Positions 50,551 through 59,535 of a DNA stretch of 64,000 bases are shown here, in pieces. The position numbers were made by a program, and so were the translations under genes. The stretch comes from Ruminococcus sp. FMBCY1 (GTDB lineage Bacteria; Bacillota; Clostridia; Oscillospirales; Acutalibacteraceae), in the NCBI RefSeq assembly GCF_023921805.1, contig NZ_CP074197.1:2046001-2110000 (forward strand), written 5' to 3'. The notes beneath the pieces were generated by a model. The model was not told the DNA's origin and made no database searches. It saw only the letters and a program-made list of their open reading frames with translations. Positions within the stretch are counted from its first letter, which is position 1; the number at the start of each line of letters is the position of its first letter.

Positions 50551-51990
50551 ATGATTTGTCCTAATTGTAACAAAGAAATTAAAGATGACAGTAAATTTTG
50601 CATTTTTTGTGGTGCAAATGTTCAATCACAGAGTAATGCCCGAAATGATGCACAAAACAATGCACAGAGTGTTCAGCCGCAGTATAATCAACCGCAGCAG
50701 AGTGTTTCGGCACAATCGCAAAACCCACAGTTTCAGCCTAATAATTTTCAGCCTGCAGGTGTTAATCAGGGAGTTTTCGTTCAACCTGCAAAGCCTAAAA
50801 AGCCGATGAATAAAAAGTTGCTTTTTGGTATTATAGGCGGCGCTTGTGCGTTATTAATCATTATTATTGTATCCTTGGTTCTCGTTGCTAATCATAAAAC
50901 TAAAATTAATCTTAGTGATTATATCAAAGTAAGTTATGACGGATACGACGCATACGGTACAGCTTCAGCAGAGTTTGATTACGATAAGTATTTAGATGAT
51001 CTGATGAAGGCGTCATCTTCGTTTAAAAAAGCCTATAATTCGGATATTACATGTAAAAAACTCTATGATTCGGATATTACATGGAGTTCGATTGACGATT
51101 ATTATGATGCGGTAGATATTGACTACGATCTTGATAAAACAAGCGGTCTTTCAAACGGTGATACGGTAACGGTAAATTTTGAATATGACAATGATGCCGC
51201 AGCACAATACAAGATTGAGTATGTTGGCGAATCGAAAGAATATACTGTTGAGGGACTTAAAGAAACCAAGAAAATAGACCCATTTGAGGGTGTTACAGTT
51301 GAATTTTCAGGTACATCACCAAATGTATATGCCAAAGTAGTAAACAATTCAAAAGACGAGGTATATGAGAACATTTATTATGACCTTAGCAAAAGCTACG
51401 ATATAAAAATCGGCGATACAATTACTGTTACAGTAAGCAATGACCCGGAGTATTTTGTTGAGGCTTACGGTTGTGTATTTACTTCAACCACAAAGGACTT
51501 TAAGTGTACCGCTGTTGATCAATATGTGTCAAAGACGGCAGATATTAAAGAAGATACACTTAATGCTATGAAAAAGCAGACAGAAGATGTTATCAATGCA
51601 TATTTTGCAGGTGAAAATAAGTATATCGGTGTGTCTGATTTGAAATTTGAAGGTACATACTTCCTTTATACAAAAGATGAAAACGGCTGGAACTGGGACG
51701 GCAATAACCAGATTTACATTATCTACAGCGGTAAGGTAAAGAGCGTTGAGGATAAAAAGGCGTTTGACGAAACCACTGTTTATTTCCCTGTTAGATTTAA
51801 AGACATTATGCAGTATGCTGACGGAACACAGAATGTTGACTTGAACAACACTTCCATTTCAGGTGAAACCAATCTTGAGTATCATTACAGAAATGTTTAC
51901 GGTTATACCAACAAGGGCGATATGTACAAAGAACTTGTTGAGTCACAGAAAGCTGATTATACCGAGGAAATCACCGATGGACTTAAGTAA
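50551..51990 (+). CDS. Zinc-ribbon membrane-anchored protein of unknown function
   Basis: This 479-residue protein has an N-terminal zinc ribbon (MICPNCNKEIKDDSKFCIFC), an Asn/Gln-rich linker (about 28-85), one membrane helix (about 90-112), and a long extracytoplasmic region with DYIKVSYDGYDAYGTASAEFD and beta-rich repeats. A short internal duplication occurs (YNSDITCKK / YDSDITWSS). This architecture is common in Ruminococcus and related clostridia, perhaps in envelope sensing, but no role is established. GGAGGAT precedes the ATG. Confidence 0.8.
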   Translation: MICPNCNKEIKDDSKFCIFCGANVQSQSNARNDAQNNAQSVQPQYNQPQQSVSAQSQNPQFQPNNFQPAGVNQGVFVQPAKPKKPMNKKLLFGIIGGACALLIIIIVSLVLVANHKTKINLSDYIKVSYDGYDAYGTASAEFDYDKYLDDLMKASSSFKKAYNSDITCKKLYDSDITWSSIDDYYDAVDIDYDLDKTSGLSNGDTVTVNFEYDNDAAAQYKIEYVGESKEYTVEGLKETKKIDPFEGVTVEFSGTSPNVYAKVVNNSKDEVYENIYYDLSKSYDIKIGDTITVTVSNDPEYFVEAYGCVFTSTTKDFKCTAVDQYVSKTADIKEDTLNAMKKQTEDVINAYFAGENKYIGVSDLKFEGTYFLYTKDENGWNWDGNNQIYIIYSGKVKSVEDKKAFDETTVYFPVRFKDIMQYADGTQNVDLNNTSISGETNLEYHYRNVYGYTNKGDMYKELVESQKADYTEEITDGLK

Positions 51991-52005
51991 TTGAGAAAAA
52001 ATATA

Positions 52006-52036
52006 AAACGAGGCTTACCGCAAGCCTCGTTTTTTA
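52006..52036 (+). terminator. Terminator of the zinc-ribbon protein gene
   Basis: AACGAGGCTT pairs with AAGCCTCGTT, then T's. Confidence 0.9.
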
Positions 52037-52065
52037 ATGCAAAACAACAAATATTGCATAGCTTA

Positions 52066-52093
52066 TTGATTTTTTATGAATTTTAGTTATAAT
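52066..52093 (+). promoter_or_regulatory. Predicted promoter of the membrane protein gene
   Basis: TTGATT (52066-52071) and TATAAT (52088-52093), 16-bp spacer, 37 bp before the start codon. Confidence 0.5.
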
Positions 52094-52130
52094 AGAATGA
52101 GTGTTACAATATATTATTACGGAGGTTATT

Positions 52131-52718
52131 ATGAACGGTTTGGTTAAAAAATATTTACCCTATGGTGTGGTAATTCTTTTGATTTATATGCTCGTGCCGA
52201 TTATCTTTATTTCAAAATCTTTGCAGGGATTTTCGACAGTGGCATATTATTTTATTTTCCCGGCAACTGCAATAGTGTGCGCTGCAATGTATTGTTCAAA
52301 GTACGGAATGGACTTTTTGTTTACACTTATAGCTCCTGTCGTATTCATTCCGAGTATGCTTATTTATAACGGCGGTTTCCACCTTACAAACATAATTCTT
52401 TTGGTTGCTTACCTTATTTCGGGTATTTTCGGCTTGTTTGTCGGCGATATTGCTTTTGGCGATAAGCGTAAAAAAGCAGAGGCAGAGGCAGAGGCGGAAG
52501 CAGAGGAAAGATTGCTTGCGGCTAAGCGCAGAAACGAAGAATTTGTAAATGAAAAGGCTGCCGAGGCAGAAGCACCGAAAGCTGTAGAAACAACATACGA
52601 TTTAAATGATGATGACGATGATTTTGATTACAGTAAATACGCTTCCACCGATAAGGTAACCGATGAAAGCGAAATCGATGATATATTAAATGAATTTGGT
52701 TCTTCAAAAAATAATTAA
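52131..52718 (+). CDS. Membrane protein with acidic coiled-coil tail
   Basis: This 195-residue protein has about four transmembrane segments (about 10-28, 35-55, 60-80, 88-108), followed by an Ala/Glu-rich helix (KKAEAEAEAEAEERLLAAKRR) and an acidic tail (DLNDDDDDFDYSKY). The function is unknown. ATG 52131 follows GGAGGT. Its end overlaps the convergent methyltransferase gene by 4 bp. Confidence 0.75.
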   Translation: MNGLVKKYLPYGVVILLIYMLVPIIFISKSLQGFSTVAYYFIFPATAIVCAAMYCSKYGMDFLFTLIAPVVFIPSMLIYNGGFHLTNIILLVAYLISGIFGLFVGDIAFGDKRKKAEAEAEAEAEERLLAAKRRNEEFVNEKAAEAEAPKAVETTYDLNDDDDDFDYSKYASTDKVTDESEIDDILNEFGSSKNN

Positions 52719-53764
52719 ATGCAATAGAGATTAGTATCCCATGCAGGAATGTACGGATGATGCCGCAAATATATTTTGTATTCAGGATTTATTCCCGAAA
52801 TCAAAAGCGGCAGTCTGAAAATATCTTCAAATCTGTGATACGCTGAAAAGTTGAGCTTTGGCTTAAACATTTTCAGCGTATTTTTCATGCCCAAAATTGT
52901 TTCAAAGTCAGCGCCCTCAACATCTGCTTTTACATATGTTGCCGCCCGCCCGCACAAAATTGTATCAACGGCGGCAACGGGAGTTTTTGTGTTGCTTTCG
53001 TTTACTATGGCACTGTTACGGCCTGCCTTGTTGTTAAAACAAAGAGTGGTGTTGTGACTGTACGCACCGAGCTGCCAGAGTTCAAGATTTTTCATTTCCG
53101 AGCAATGCGCCTGTAATTTACTGTAGTTTTTGGCATTCGGTTCAAGTGCGGTAATAAATTTGTATTTGCCGTTTGTGTAATGCAAAAATTCGTCTACCGT
53201 ATCTCCGTTGTATGCGCCGAGGTCAACATAGGTTTCGTTTTCACCGAGCGACAGGAGAGAGAAAGCCTCGTCTTTATCGGTTGTAATTCCGTCAAGCAGA
53301 GAGAGTTCTCCTGTTTTGTAAAATTCAAGAATGTTGTCAAAAACTTTTACTGATAAATCATCTGCAAGCAAATTTCGGGCACTTGTTATGCTTCCTTTAT
53401 TTTTTTCTGCAAATTCTTCGTCAAAAAGAATATCGCCGAATGCGGGTACACTCGGAACAACGACCTTATGCTTTTTGGCAATTTCAAAAATATTTTGCAT
53501 AACATCGGGCAGTTGAGTGGCAAAGCAAAGTGCAATTATAAAATCTGAATACTCATTTTCAAAGTCACTTAGCTTTTTTACCGTGAATTCGTGAAAACTC
53601 TGACCTCTTACAAAATCATCGCTTGCCATAACTCCGCTTGCGGTTATTCCGTATTTTTTAAAAGCGGACAGAACTTTGTCTGCGCCGTCACCCATTCCGT
53701 AAAGAATAATCGGTAAATCGGAATTTTTAAGATAATTCCATATATAATCTTTATTGATTTCCAT
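52715..53764 (-). CDS. FkbM-family methyltransferase
   Basis: This 349-residue protein has a C-terminal FkbM SAM-binding domain: TYVDLGAYNGDTVDEFLHY, then FITALEPNAKNYSKL and YVKADVEGADFETILGM. The N-terminal ~150 residues form a Rossmann-like domain (LPIILYGMGDGADKVLSAF) found in sugar/nucleotide-modifying relatives. It may methylate a surface glycan. ATG 53764 follows AGGTGA; a longer upstream frame overlaps ychF and is unlikely. A hairpin separates it from ychF. Confidence 0.83.
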   Translation of the reverse strand: MEINKDYIWNYLKNSDLPIILYGMGDGADKVLSAFKKYGITASGVMASDDFVRGQSFHEFTVKKLSDFENEYSDFIIALCFATQLPDVMQNIFEIAKKHKVVVPSVPAFGDILFDEEFAEKNKGSITSARNLLADDLSVKVFDNILEFYKTGELSLLDGITTDKDEAFSLLSLGENETYVDLGAYNGDTVDEFLHYTNGKYKFITALEPNAKNYSKLQAHCSEMKNLELWQLGAYSHNTTLCFNNKAGRNSAIVNESNTKTPVAAVDTILCGRAATYVKADVEGADFETILGMKNTLKMFKPKLNFSAYHRFEDIFRLPLLISGINPEYKIYLRHHPYIPAWDTNLYCI

Positions 53765-53775
53765 TGTTTCACCTA

Positions 53776-53804
53776 CAACAAAGCCACCGCAAAAAACGGT
53801 GGCT
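53776..53804 (-). terminator. Terminator after ychF
   Basis: AGCCACCG pairs with CGGTGGCT around T-rich loop and runs into TTTG on the minus strand. Confidence 0.7.
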
Positions 53805-53835
53805 GAATTTTTATAATTAATAAGAGAATGAGCAA

Positions 53836-54930
53836 TTATACATTGAATCTGAAAAGAACTACATCTCCGTCTTTCATAACATATTCTTTGCCCTCGCTGC
53901 GAACAAGACCTTTTTCTTTTGCTGCCGACATACTTCCGCAAGCAATGAGGTCGTCATAAGCAATTACTTCGGCACGAATAAATCCACGCTCAAAGTCGGT
54001 GTGAATCTTACCTGCCGCCTGCGGAGCTTTTGTACCTTTTTTGATTGTCCAGGCTCTTACCTCCTGTTTGCCGGCTGTAAGGTAAGAAATAAGACCGAGA
54101 AGTGAGTAGCACTCGCTGATAAGCCTGTCAAGACCGCTCTGTTCAAGTCCCATATCGGAAAGGAAAAGTTCTTTTTCTTCTTTATCCATCTCTACGATTT
54201 CAGCCTCAATTTCAGCGCAGATAGGGAGAACGCCTGCTTTTTCTTCGGCGGCAATTTTCTGAACTGCCTTGTAACCCTCGTTAGAATCAAGACCGTTTGA
54301 AAAATCATCTTCGCTCATATTTGCGGCATAAATTACAGGCTTGGTTGTGAGCAATGCAACATCAGAAAGCAAAAGAGCCTCATCTTCGTTACACTCAACA
54401 CTTCTTGCGGGTTTGCCTGCCTCGAGTGTCTCAAGCACACGCTTGTAGAAATCAATATCTTTCTGATATTTTTTGTCGCCCTTAAGCATTTTCTGCGTTC
54501 TGTCGATTTTACGCTCAAGCATTTCTACATCCGATAAAATAAGCTCAAGGTTGATTGTTTCAATATCTCTTGCAGGGTCAATAGAACCCTCAACATGAAT
54601 GATGTCATCGTTTTCAAAACAACGAACAACATGAACGATAGCGTCACACTCACGAATATTTGAAAGGAACTTGTTGCCAAGGCCCTCACCCTTTGACGCA
54701 CCCTTTACAAGGCCTGCAATGTCAACAAATTCGATTGATGCGGGGGTATATTTGTCCGGATCATACATTTCCGCAAGCTTGTCAAGACGCTTGTCCGGAA
54801 CAGCTACAACGCCTACATTCGGCTCGATTGTACAGAACGGATAGTTTGCACTTTGAGCACCTGCATTTGTGATTGCGTTAAAAAGTGTGCTTTTACCGAC
54901 ATTCGGTAAACCTACAATGCCTAATTTCAT
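53836..54930 (-). CDS. ychF: Ribosome-associated ATPase YchF
   Basis: This 364-residue Obg-family protein hydrolyses ATP and associates with ribosomes. The P-loop is GLPNVGKST, with DIAGLVKGASKGEGLGNKFL and the helical insert about 130-200. A C-terminal TGS domain (RAWTIKKGTKAPQAAGKIHT, then DGDVVLFRFNV) completes the family. GAGGAGT precedes the ATG. Confidence 0.95.
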   Translation of the reverse strand: MKLGIVGLPNVGKSTLFNAITNAGAQSANYPFCTIEPNVGVVAVPDKRLDKLAEMYDPDKYTPASIEFVDIAGLVKGASKGEGLGNKFLSNIRECDAIVHVVRCFENDDIIHVEGSIDPARDIETINLELILSDVEMLERKIDRTQKMLKGDKKYQKDIDFYKRVLETLEAGKPARSVECNEDEALLLSDVALLTTKPVIYAANMSEDDFSNGLDSNEGYKAVQKIAAEEKAGVLPICAEIEAEIVEMDKEEKELFLSDMGLEQSGLDRLISECYSLLGLISYLTAGKQEVRAWTIKKGTKAPQAAGKIHTDFERGFIRAEVIAYDDLIACGSMSAAKEKGLVRSEGKEYVMKDGDVVLFRFNV

Positions 54931-54948
54931 TATCTTTTACTCCTCAAA

Positions 54949-54975
54949 ATTGATTGGCATACTTGCCTAATCAAT
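54949..54975 (-). other. Hairpin in the ychF leader
   Basis: ATTGATTGGCA and TGCC(T)AATCAAT form a near-perfect stem with a 4-nt loop and one bulged base just upstream of the ychF ribosome site. It may affect translation. Confidence 0.45.
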
Positions 54976-55045
54976 ATTTTTATTGTATCATAATAATAAG
55001 TATATCACAATTTTTCGTGATAGACAACAGGGAAAGGTGATTATT

Positions 55046-55432
55046 ATGGAAGAAAAAACTCTCACTAAAACAATAAAAGTAGAAGAAGAGCAGCTTGCGG
55101 TGTCTATGGGCAGCGGCGGACTTGCCGTACTTGCTACTCCCGCAGTGGTTGCTCTTATGGAAAATGCGGCTTTTGAACTGTGCGAAGAAATTTTAAATAA
55201 TGACGAACTTACAACAGTAGGTACAGCAATTTCTATAGAACACACAAGTCCTACTCCTCTCGGCGCAGAGATTTCCGCTACAGCCGTATTAAAAGAAAAT
55301 GACGGCAGATTCTTTAATTTTGAAGTAAGCGCAAGTGACGCAAAAGGAATTATTGCAAAGGGAACTCACACAAGAGTGAGCGTAAAGGCTGAAAAATTCC
55401 AGAAAAAGGCGGATGAAAAGTTTAATGGTTAA
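55046..55432 (+). CDS. Hotdog-fold thioesterase (FlK-like)
   Basis: This 128-residue protein is predicted to hydrolyse an acyl-CoA. The hotdog helix region (VVALMENAAFELCEEIL) is followed by TAISIEHTSPTPLGAEI and a C-terminal strand with KGTHTRVSV. These match the fluoroacetyl-CoA thioesterase-like family common in Firmicutes; the true substrate is unknown. ATG 55046 follows AAAGGTGA. It overlaps the downstream HAD gene by 8 bp. Confidence 0.85.
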   Translation: MEEKTLTKTIKVEEEQLAVSMGSGGLAVLATPAVVALMENAAFELCEEILNNDELTTVGTAISIEHTSPTPLGAEISATAVLKENDGRFFNFEVSASDAKGIIAKGTHTRVSVKAEKFQKKADEKFNG

Positions 55433-56081
55433 GCACGATTACATACTTTTTGACCTTGACGGCACTATCAGTAAAAGTGCCGACGGTATAAAATATTCTC
55501 TCGAAAATGCAATAAAACAAATGGGAAAACCCGTGCCCGATCTTAGCGATTACACATTGTATATAGGTCCGCCGTTAATTGATACATTTTTGAATATCTG
55601 CCACTTTTCTCAAGAGGAAAGTCTGCGTGGCGTAGAGGTTTACAGAGATATTTATAATACAGAAGGTAAATTTGTAAACAAAGCTTATGACGGAATTGAA
55701 GAACTGCTTAAAAAAATCAAAACTGACGGAAAGAAGATTGCGGTTTGTTCGTCTAAATATGAATTGTTTGCCAAAGAGATTATTGAAATTCTCGGACTTT
55801 CACAGTATTTTGACGCAGTGTGCGGTTCTACGCTTGACGGCAGCCGAAAAGATAAAAAAGATTTGATTCCGTATGCACTTAATTCTCTCGGTACAAGTCT
55901 TGAAAAAGACAGGGAAAACGCTGTGATTATCGGCGATACCTACTTTGATACCAAAGGCGCTGTTCAGACGGGGATTGATTTTGTCGGCGCAAGCTACGGC
56001 TACGGCGATATTGAACAGATGAAGAAAGAGGGCGGAAAAGTTTTTGCCGACACTCCTCTTGAAATTTATAATCTTATTTAA
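55425..56081 (+). CDS. HAD-superfamily phosphatase (phosphoglycolate phosphatase-like)
   Basis: This 218-residue protein has motif I ILFDLDGTISKSADGI, a four-helix cap, motif II AVCSSKYELFA, motif III lysine in GSRKDKKDLI and motif IV VIIGDTYFDTKGA. It resembles PGP/PpaX-like enzymes. ATG 55425 has GGATG upstream; ATG 55413 is an alternative. It overlaps the thioesterase gene. Confidence 0.88.
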   Translation: MVKHDYILFDLDGTISKSADGIKYSLENAIKQMGKPVPDLSDYTLYIGPPLIDTFLNICHFSQEESLRGVEVYRDIYNTEGKFVNKAYDGIEELLKKIKTDGKKIAVCSSKYELFAKEIIEILGLSQYFDAVCGSTLDGSRKDKKDLIPYALNSLGTSLEKDRENAVIIGDTYFDTKGAVQTGIDFVGASYGYGDIEQMKKEGGKVFADTPLEIYNLI

Positions 56082-56135
56082 TGCAATTTGCGCACACAGC
56101 TTTCATATACATATAAAGTATATGGAGGTTTTGAA

Positions 56136-56582
56136 ATGTTTGTTTTACGATTTAAAAAGAAACGATTTATTGTAGCATTAATTGTTGTTTTGGCAGTGAT
56201 TACCGTATTTATAATTCTTATAAACGCAGATTTCACACATGTGGAAGATTATGCGGAATTTAATTCTGAAAACTATTCGCTAAAGGCTGACAGCAGTGAT
56301 GACAGAATAAAATTTTTTCAACAGTTGGGAATAAATGCGGTTGACGAATCAGTTGATGAGGTAATTATTCCGCAGGATTTTAACAGCGTATATGAAAAGT
56401 ATAACGAAATTCAGAAAAAATCCGTATTTGATTTGAGCAATTATGCGGGTAAGCCCGCAAAACGCTATACATACAGTATTGATGACGGAAAAAAGGCTGT
56501 TATACTCGTTTATAAAAACCGAATTATCGGCGGTCACATAACAAGCGGCGTATACGGAGAAGATTATCTGCCTTTGTTTTAG
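56136..56582 (+). CDS. DUF4830-like membrane-anchored protein
   Basis: This 148-residue protein has one N-terminal membrane helix (about 10-31) after a basic start (RFKKKRF). The extracytoplasmic part includes RIKFFQQLGINAVDESVDEVIIPQDF and YNEIQKKSVFDLSNYAGK, which resemble DUF4830. Function is unknown. ATG 56136 follows GGAGGT. The next gene starts 17 bp downstream. Confidence 0.75.
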   Translation: MFVLRFKKKRFIVALIVVLAVITVFIILINADFTHVEDYAEFNSENYSLKADSSDDRIKFFQQLGINAVDESVDEVIIPQDFNSVYEKYNEIQKKSVFDLSNYAGKPAKRYTYSIDDGKKAVILVYKNRIIGGHITSGVYGEDYLPLF

Positions 56583-56599
56583 GCAGAAAGGAAGGTAAA

Positions 56600-57325
56600 A
56601 TGGACAGACTTGATAAAATTTTGGTTTCTCAAAATGTCGGCAGTCGCAAAGAAGTACAAAAACTTATAAAAGACGGTGCAGTATGCGTAAACGGAGAATG
56701 TATCAAACAGCCGCAACACAAAGTAGATGCTGTGGCTGATGACATTACCGTCGGCGGACAACCTCTTTTGTACAGCAAATATGTTTATATAATGATGAAC
56801 AAACCTGCCGGAGTTCTATCCGCAAGCAACGATAAAAGAGCGAAAACCGTAATAGACCTTTTGCCTGAGGAGTTTCAGCGCCCCGGCTTATTCCCGGCAG
56901 GCAGATTGGACAAGGATACCGAGGGACTTCTTATTATTACAAATGACGGGGAATTTGCGCACAATATGCTTTCGCCGAAAAAACATGTCGAGAAAAAGTA
57001 CATAGCACAGCTTGACGGTGAAATTACCGAAGAAATGATAAGTGATTTTGAAAATGGTATTGTATTTGCCGACGGAACACGCTGTATGCCGGCAAAACTT
57101 GAAATTTCCGGCGAAAATCCGGATAAAACGACCGCAATTGTAACGATTTGCGAGGGTAAATTCCACCAGGTAAAGAAAATGTTTGCGGTATGTGGAAAAA
57201 ATGTTGTGCACCTTAAACGAATATCAATCGGCGATTTGTATTTGGATAGCAATTTGCATATAGGAGAGACTAAAATGTTATCGGAATTAGACAAAATGTC
57301 AATCTTTATGGGCAATATGCACTAA
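56600..57325 (+). CDS. RsuA/RluB-family pseudouridine synthase
   Basis: This 241-residue rRNA-modifying enzyme has an S4 RNA-binding domain (LDKILVSQNVGSRKEVQKLI) and catalytic Asp in AGRLDKDTEGLLIITNDG. A motif EGKFHQVKKMFAVCGKNVVHLKR lies near the C-terminus. Length and motif fit RsuA (16S U516) best, but substrate cannot be set by eye. GGAAGG precedes the ATG. Confidence 0.9.
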   Translation: MDRLDKILVSQNVGSRKEVQKLIKDGAVCVNGECIKQPQHKVDAVADDITVGGQPLLYSKYVYIMMNKPAGVLSASNDKRAKTVIDLLPEEFQRPGLFPAGRLDKDTEGLLIITNDGEFAHNMLSPKKHVEKKYIAQLDGEITEEMISDFENGIVFADGTRCMPAKLEISGENPDKTTAIVTICEGKFHQVKKMFAVCGKNVVHLKRISIGDLYLDSNLHIGETKMLSELDKMSIFMGNMH

Positions 57326-57370
57326 AATCAGGCAGTATTTTTTAACTAGTCGCTGAATTAAATAAAATAA

Positions 57371-57401
57371 TGACTAAAATTTTAGTCAAAATCAGTATAG
57401 T
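57371..57401 (+). promoter_or_regulatory. 18-bp perfect palindrome upstream of the sugar ABC ATPase
   Basis: TGACTAAAATTTTAGTCA (57371-57388) is a perfect palindrome. A possible -10 TATAGT lies at 57396-57401, so a dimeric regulator bound here would cover the -35 region. The start codon is at 57512. The same sequence was not seen before the malE or amylase genes. Confidence 0.5.
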
Positions 57402-57511
57402 AAAAAAACAGCAAAAGTGATATATTATTAACTGTAATAAAGCAAAACAGTATTTTCTTTGATATAGATTTTCGGATTTTTGCTTCATCGGATTATTGGA
57501 GGTTTATAAAA

Positions 57512-58630
57512 ATGGCAAATGTATCTTTAAGACACATCTATAAAATCTATGACGGTGGCGTTACAGCCGTAACAGATTTTAACCTTGAAATTGCAGACAA
57601 GGAATTTATTATTCTCGTTGGACCGTCAGGTTGCGGTAAGTCAACTACACTTCGTATGATCGCAGGTCTTGAGGATATCTCAAAGGGTGAACTTTACATC
57701 GGCGATATGCTCGCTAACGATGTTGCACCTAAGGACAGAGATATTGCAATGGTATTCCAGAACTATGCTCTTTATCCGCATATGACTGTATATGATAATA
57801 TGGCTTTCGGTCTTAAGCTCCGTAAAACTCCTAAGGACGAGATTAAGAGAAGAGTAGAAGAGGCAGCTCGTATCCTCGGTATTGAGCAGTATCTCGACAG
57901 AAAGCCAAAGGCTCTTTCAGGTGGTCAGAGACAGCGTGTTGCTCTTGGCCGTGCTATCGTTCGTGACCCTAAGGTATTCTTACTTGACGAGCCGCTTTCT
58001 AACCTTGACGCTAAGCTCCGTGCTCAGATGAGAACAGAGATTTCTAAGCTTTACCAGAGACTCGGTACAACATTCATCTATGTAACTCATGACCAGACAG
58101 AGGCTATGACAATGGGTACAAGAATTGTTGTTATGAAGGACGGCTTCATTCAGCAGGTTGATACTCCACAGCATCTCTATGACAAGCCATGCAATATGTT
58201 CGTAGCAGGCTTTATCGGTTCACCGCAGATGAACTTTATCGACGCTACACTTAAGAAGGTTGGTTCAGAGTATGCACTTTGCTTTGACAAGTATCAGATT
58301 ATCGTTCCTTCTGAAAAGACAAAGGGCGGCGTGCTTGATCCATATGTAGGCAAGGAAGTTGTATTCGGTATTCGTCCTGAGCATGTTCACGATGAGCCTG
58401 AGTTCCTCGCTAAGTGCGCAAGCGACAACGGCGTTGTTGATTGTAATGTTGATGTTACAGAGCTTATGGGTGCTGAGATTTACCTTTATGTAAATATCGG
58501 CGGTATCCCTGTAACTGCAAGAGTTGAGCCTACTTCAACCGCTAAGCCGGGTGACAGCATTAAGGCTGCTTTTGAGCTTGATAAGATCCACATCTTCGAT
58601 AAAGAAACAGAGCGTACAATCATTAACTGA
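57512..58630 (+). CDS. msmK: Sugar ABC transporter ATP-binding protein (MsmK/UgpC type)
   Basis: This 372-residue ATPase has Walker A VGPSGCGKSTTL, signature LSGGQRQRVALGRA, Walker B VFLLDEPLSNLDAKLR and switch His in VTHDQTEAMT. A C-terminal TOBE/OB domain (about 235-372) includes VFGIRPEHVHDEP. Such ATPases serve several carbohydrate importers. It probably energises the maltodextrin permeases 40 kb away, which lack an ATPase. Like malE it uses codons typical of strong expression. A promoter-associated palindrome lies upstream. Confidence 0.93.
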   Translation: MANVSLRHIYKIYDGGVTAVTDFNLEIADKEFIILVGPSGCGKSTTLRMIAGLEDISKGELYIGDMLANDVAPKDRDIAMVFQNYALYPHMTVYDNMAFGLKLRKTPKDEIKRRVEEAARILGIEQYLDRKPKALSGGQRQRVALGRAIVRDPKVFLLDEPLSNLDAKLRAQMRTEISKLYQRLGTTFIYVTHDQTEAMTMGTRIVVMKDGFIQQVDTPQHLYDKPCNMFVAGFIGSPQMNFIDATLKKVGSEYALCFDKYQIIVPSEKTKGGVLDPYVGKEVVFGIRPEHVHDEPEFLAKCASDNGVVDCNVDVTELMGAEIYLYVNIGGIPVTARVEPTSTAKPGDSIKAAFELDKIHIFDKETERTIIN

Positions 58631-58649
58631 TTTTAATATGTACTTATTT

Positions 58650-58682
58650 AAGGCGGAGCGCATTGTGCTCCGCCTTAGTTTG
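58650..58682 (+). terminator. Terminator after the sugar ABC ATPase
   Basis: AAGGCGGAGC pairs perfectly with GCTCCGCCTT and is followed by a T-rich stretch. Confidence 0.85.
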
Positions 58683-58720
58683 CTTTTAGAGTTCTTGTTC
58701 TTTATCAAAATTGAGATAAA

Positions 58721-59156
58721 TTATGGTTTAGCGGAGTGTCGGTCGGGCATTGAAAATTAGCTAACGCTAAATTATCAGCAAAAGAACAAAAAAGTTTACT
58801 CAATTTTTTCAAAAATTGCGGGTTTGGGCAGCGCCCATAAAATCTTCCGATACAACAATTTATCAGGCGCAAACAGCCACGCTGTTTGCGTGCTAAAACT
58901 AAGTTTGTTAAAACAGGCGACAGCCTTTAGAAAAGAAATAATTAACTTTTTTCATTATATAACGAATGTCTTTTATTGTTGCTTTCGCATTTAAAGGCTA
59001 AAGCCGTTGCGTTCAAGCCGCCAAACAGCTTGCTGTTTGGCTATCGTCAGATTGCGTAAGCTGAAAGTATTTGTGGGCTTTGCCCACACCCACGACCTTT
59101 GAAAAGGTCGACCAAACTTTTATAATTAATTGGCAAATCAATTTGCTAAACTATAA
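58721..59156 (-). repeat. 430-bp hairpin-rich element with terminal inverted repeats (copy 2)
   Basis: This is the inverted counterpart of 28761-29190, with long identical blocks and a variable centre. The ends are TTATGGTTTAGCGGA and TTTGCTAAACTATAA (imperfect inverted repeats). Hairpins such as GCAAACAGC/GCTGTTTGC, GCCAAACAGC/GCTGTTTGGC and TGTGGGCTTTGCCCACA are retained. It contains no gene. Confidence 0.88.
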
Positions 59157-59303
59157 TTTTCACGACTTCTGATGAAAAACGGTTTTTTATGGCAAATTAC
59201 TAAAAAGTAAAGGTTAAATTTGTTTAATATTGTTATCAATTTTGTAACCTTTTGCCGATTATGCAAAATCTATAAAAAAAATAAAGAAATTTGAAAATAG
59301 AGG

Positions 59304-59332
59304 TTGATTTTTTTCTCGTTTTTGTGTAATAT
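59304..59332 (+). promoter_or_regulatory. Predicted promoter of the PucR-type regulator
   Basis: TTGATT (59304-59309) and TAATAT (59327-59332) with a 17-bp spacer. It would give a ~200-nt AU-rich leader in which I see no clear riboswitch. Confidence 0.5.
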
Positions 59333-59535
59333 GTATATAAGAGATATATTGTATTTTAAATATATTAATTCATTAGGCTCTTATTATAAGAATTTTTGCT
59401 AGAAAGGCTTGTTTTGCAAAAATTACAGGTGTTATGCATTTTGTATATGTTTGCAGCTAAGGTCAAAGCAAAATACAGCCTGAATAATATGCTTACAATT
59501 ATATGAATATTTGCTTAGAAAAAGAGGTAAATAAA

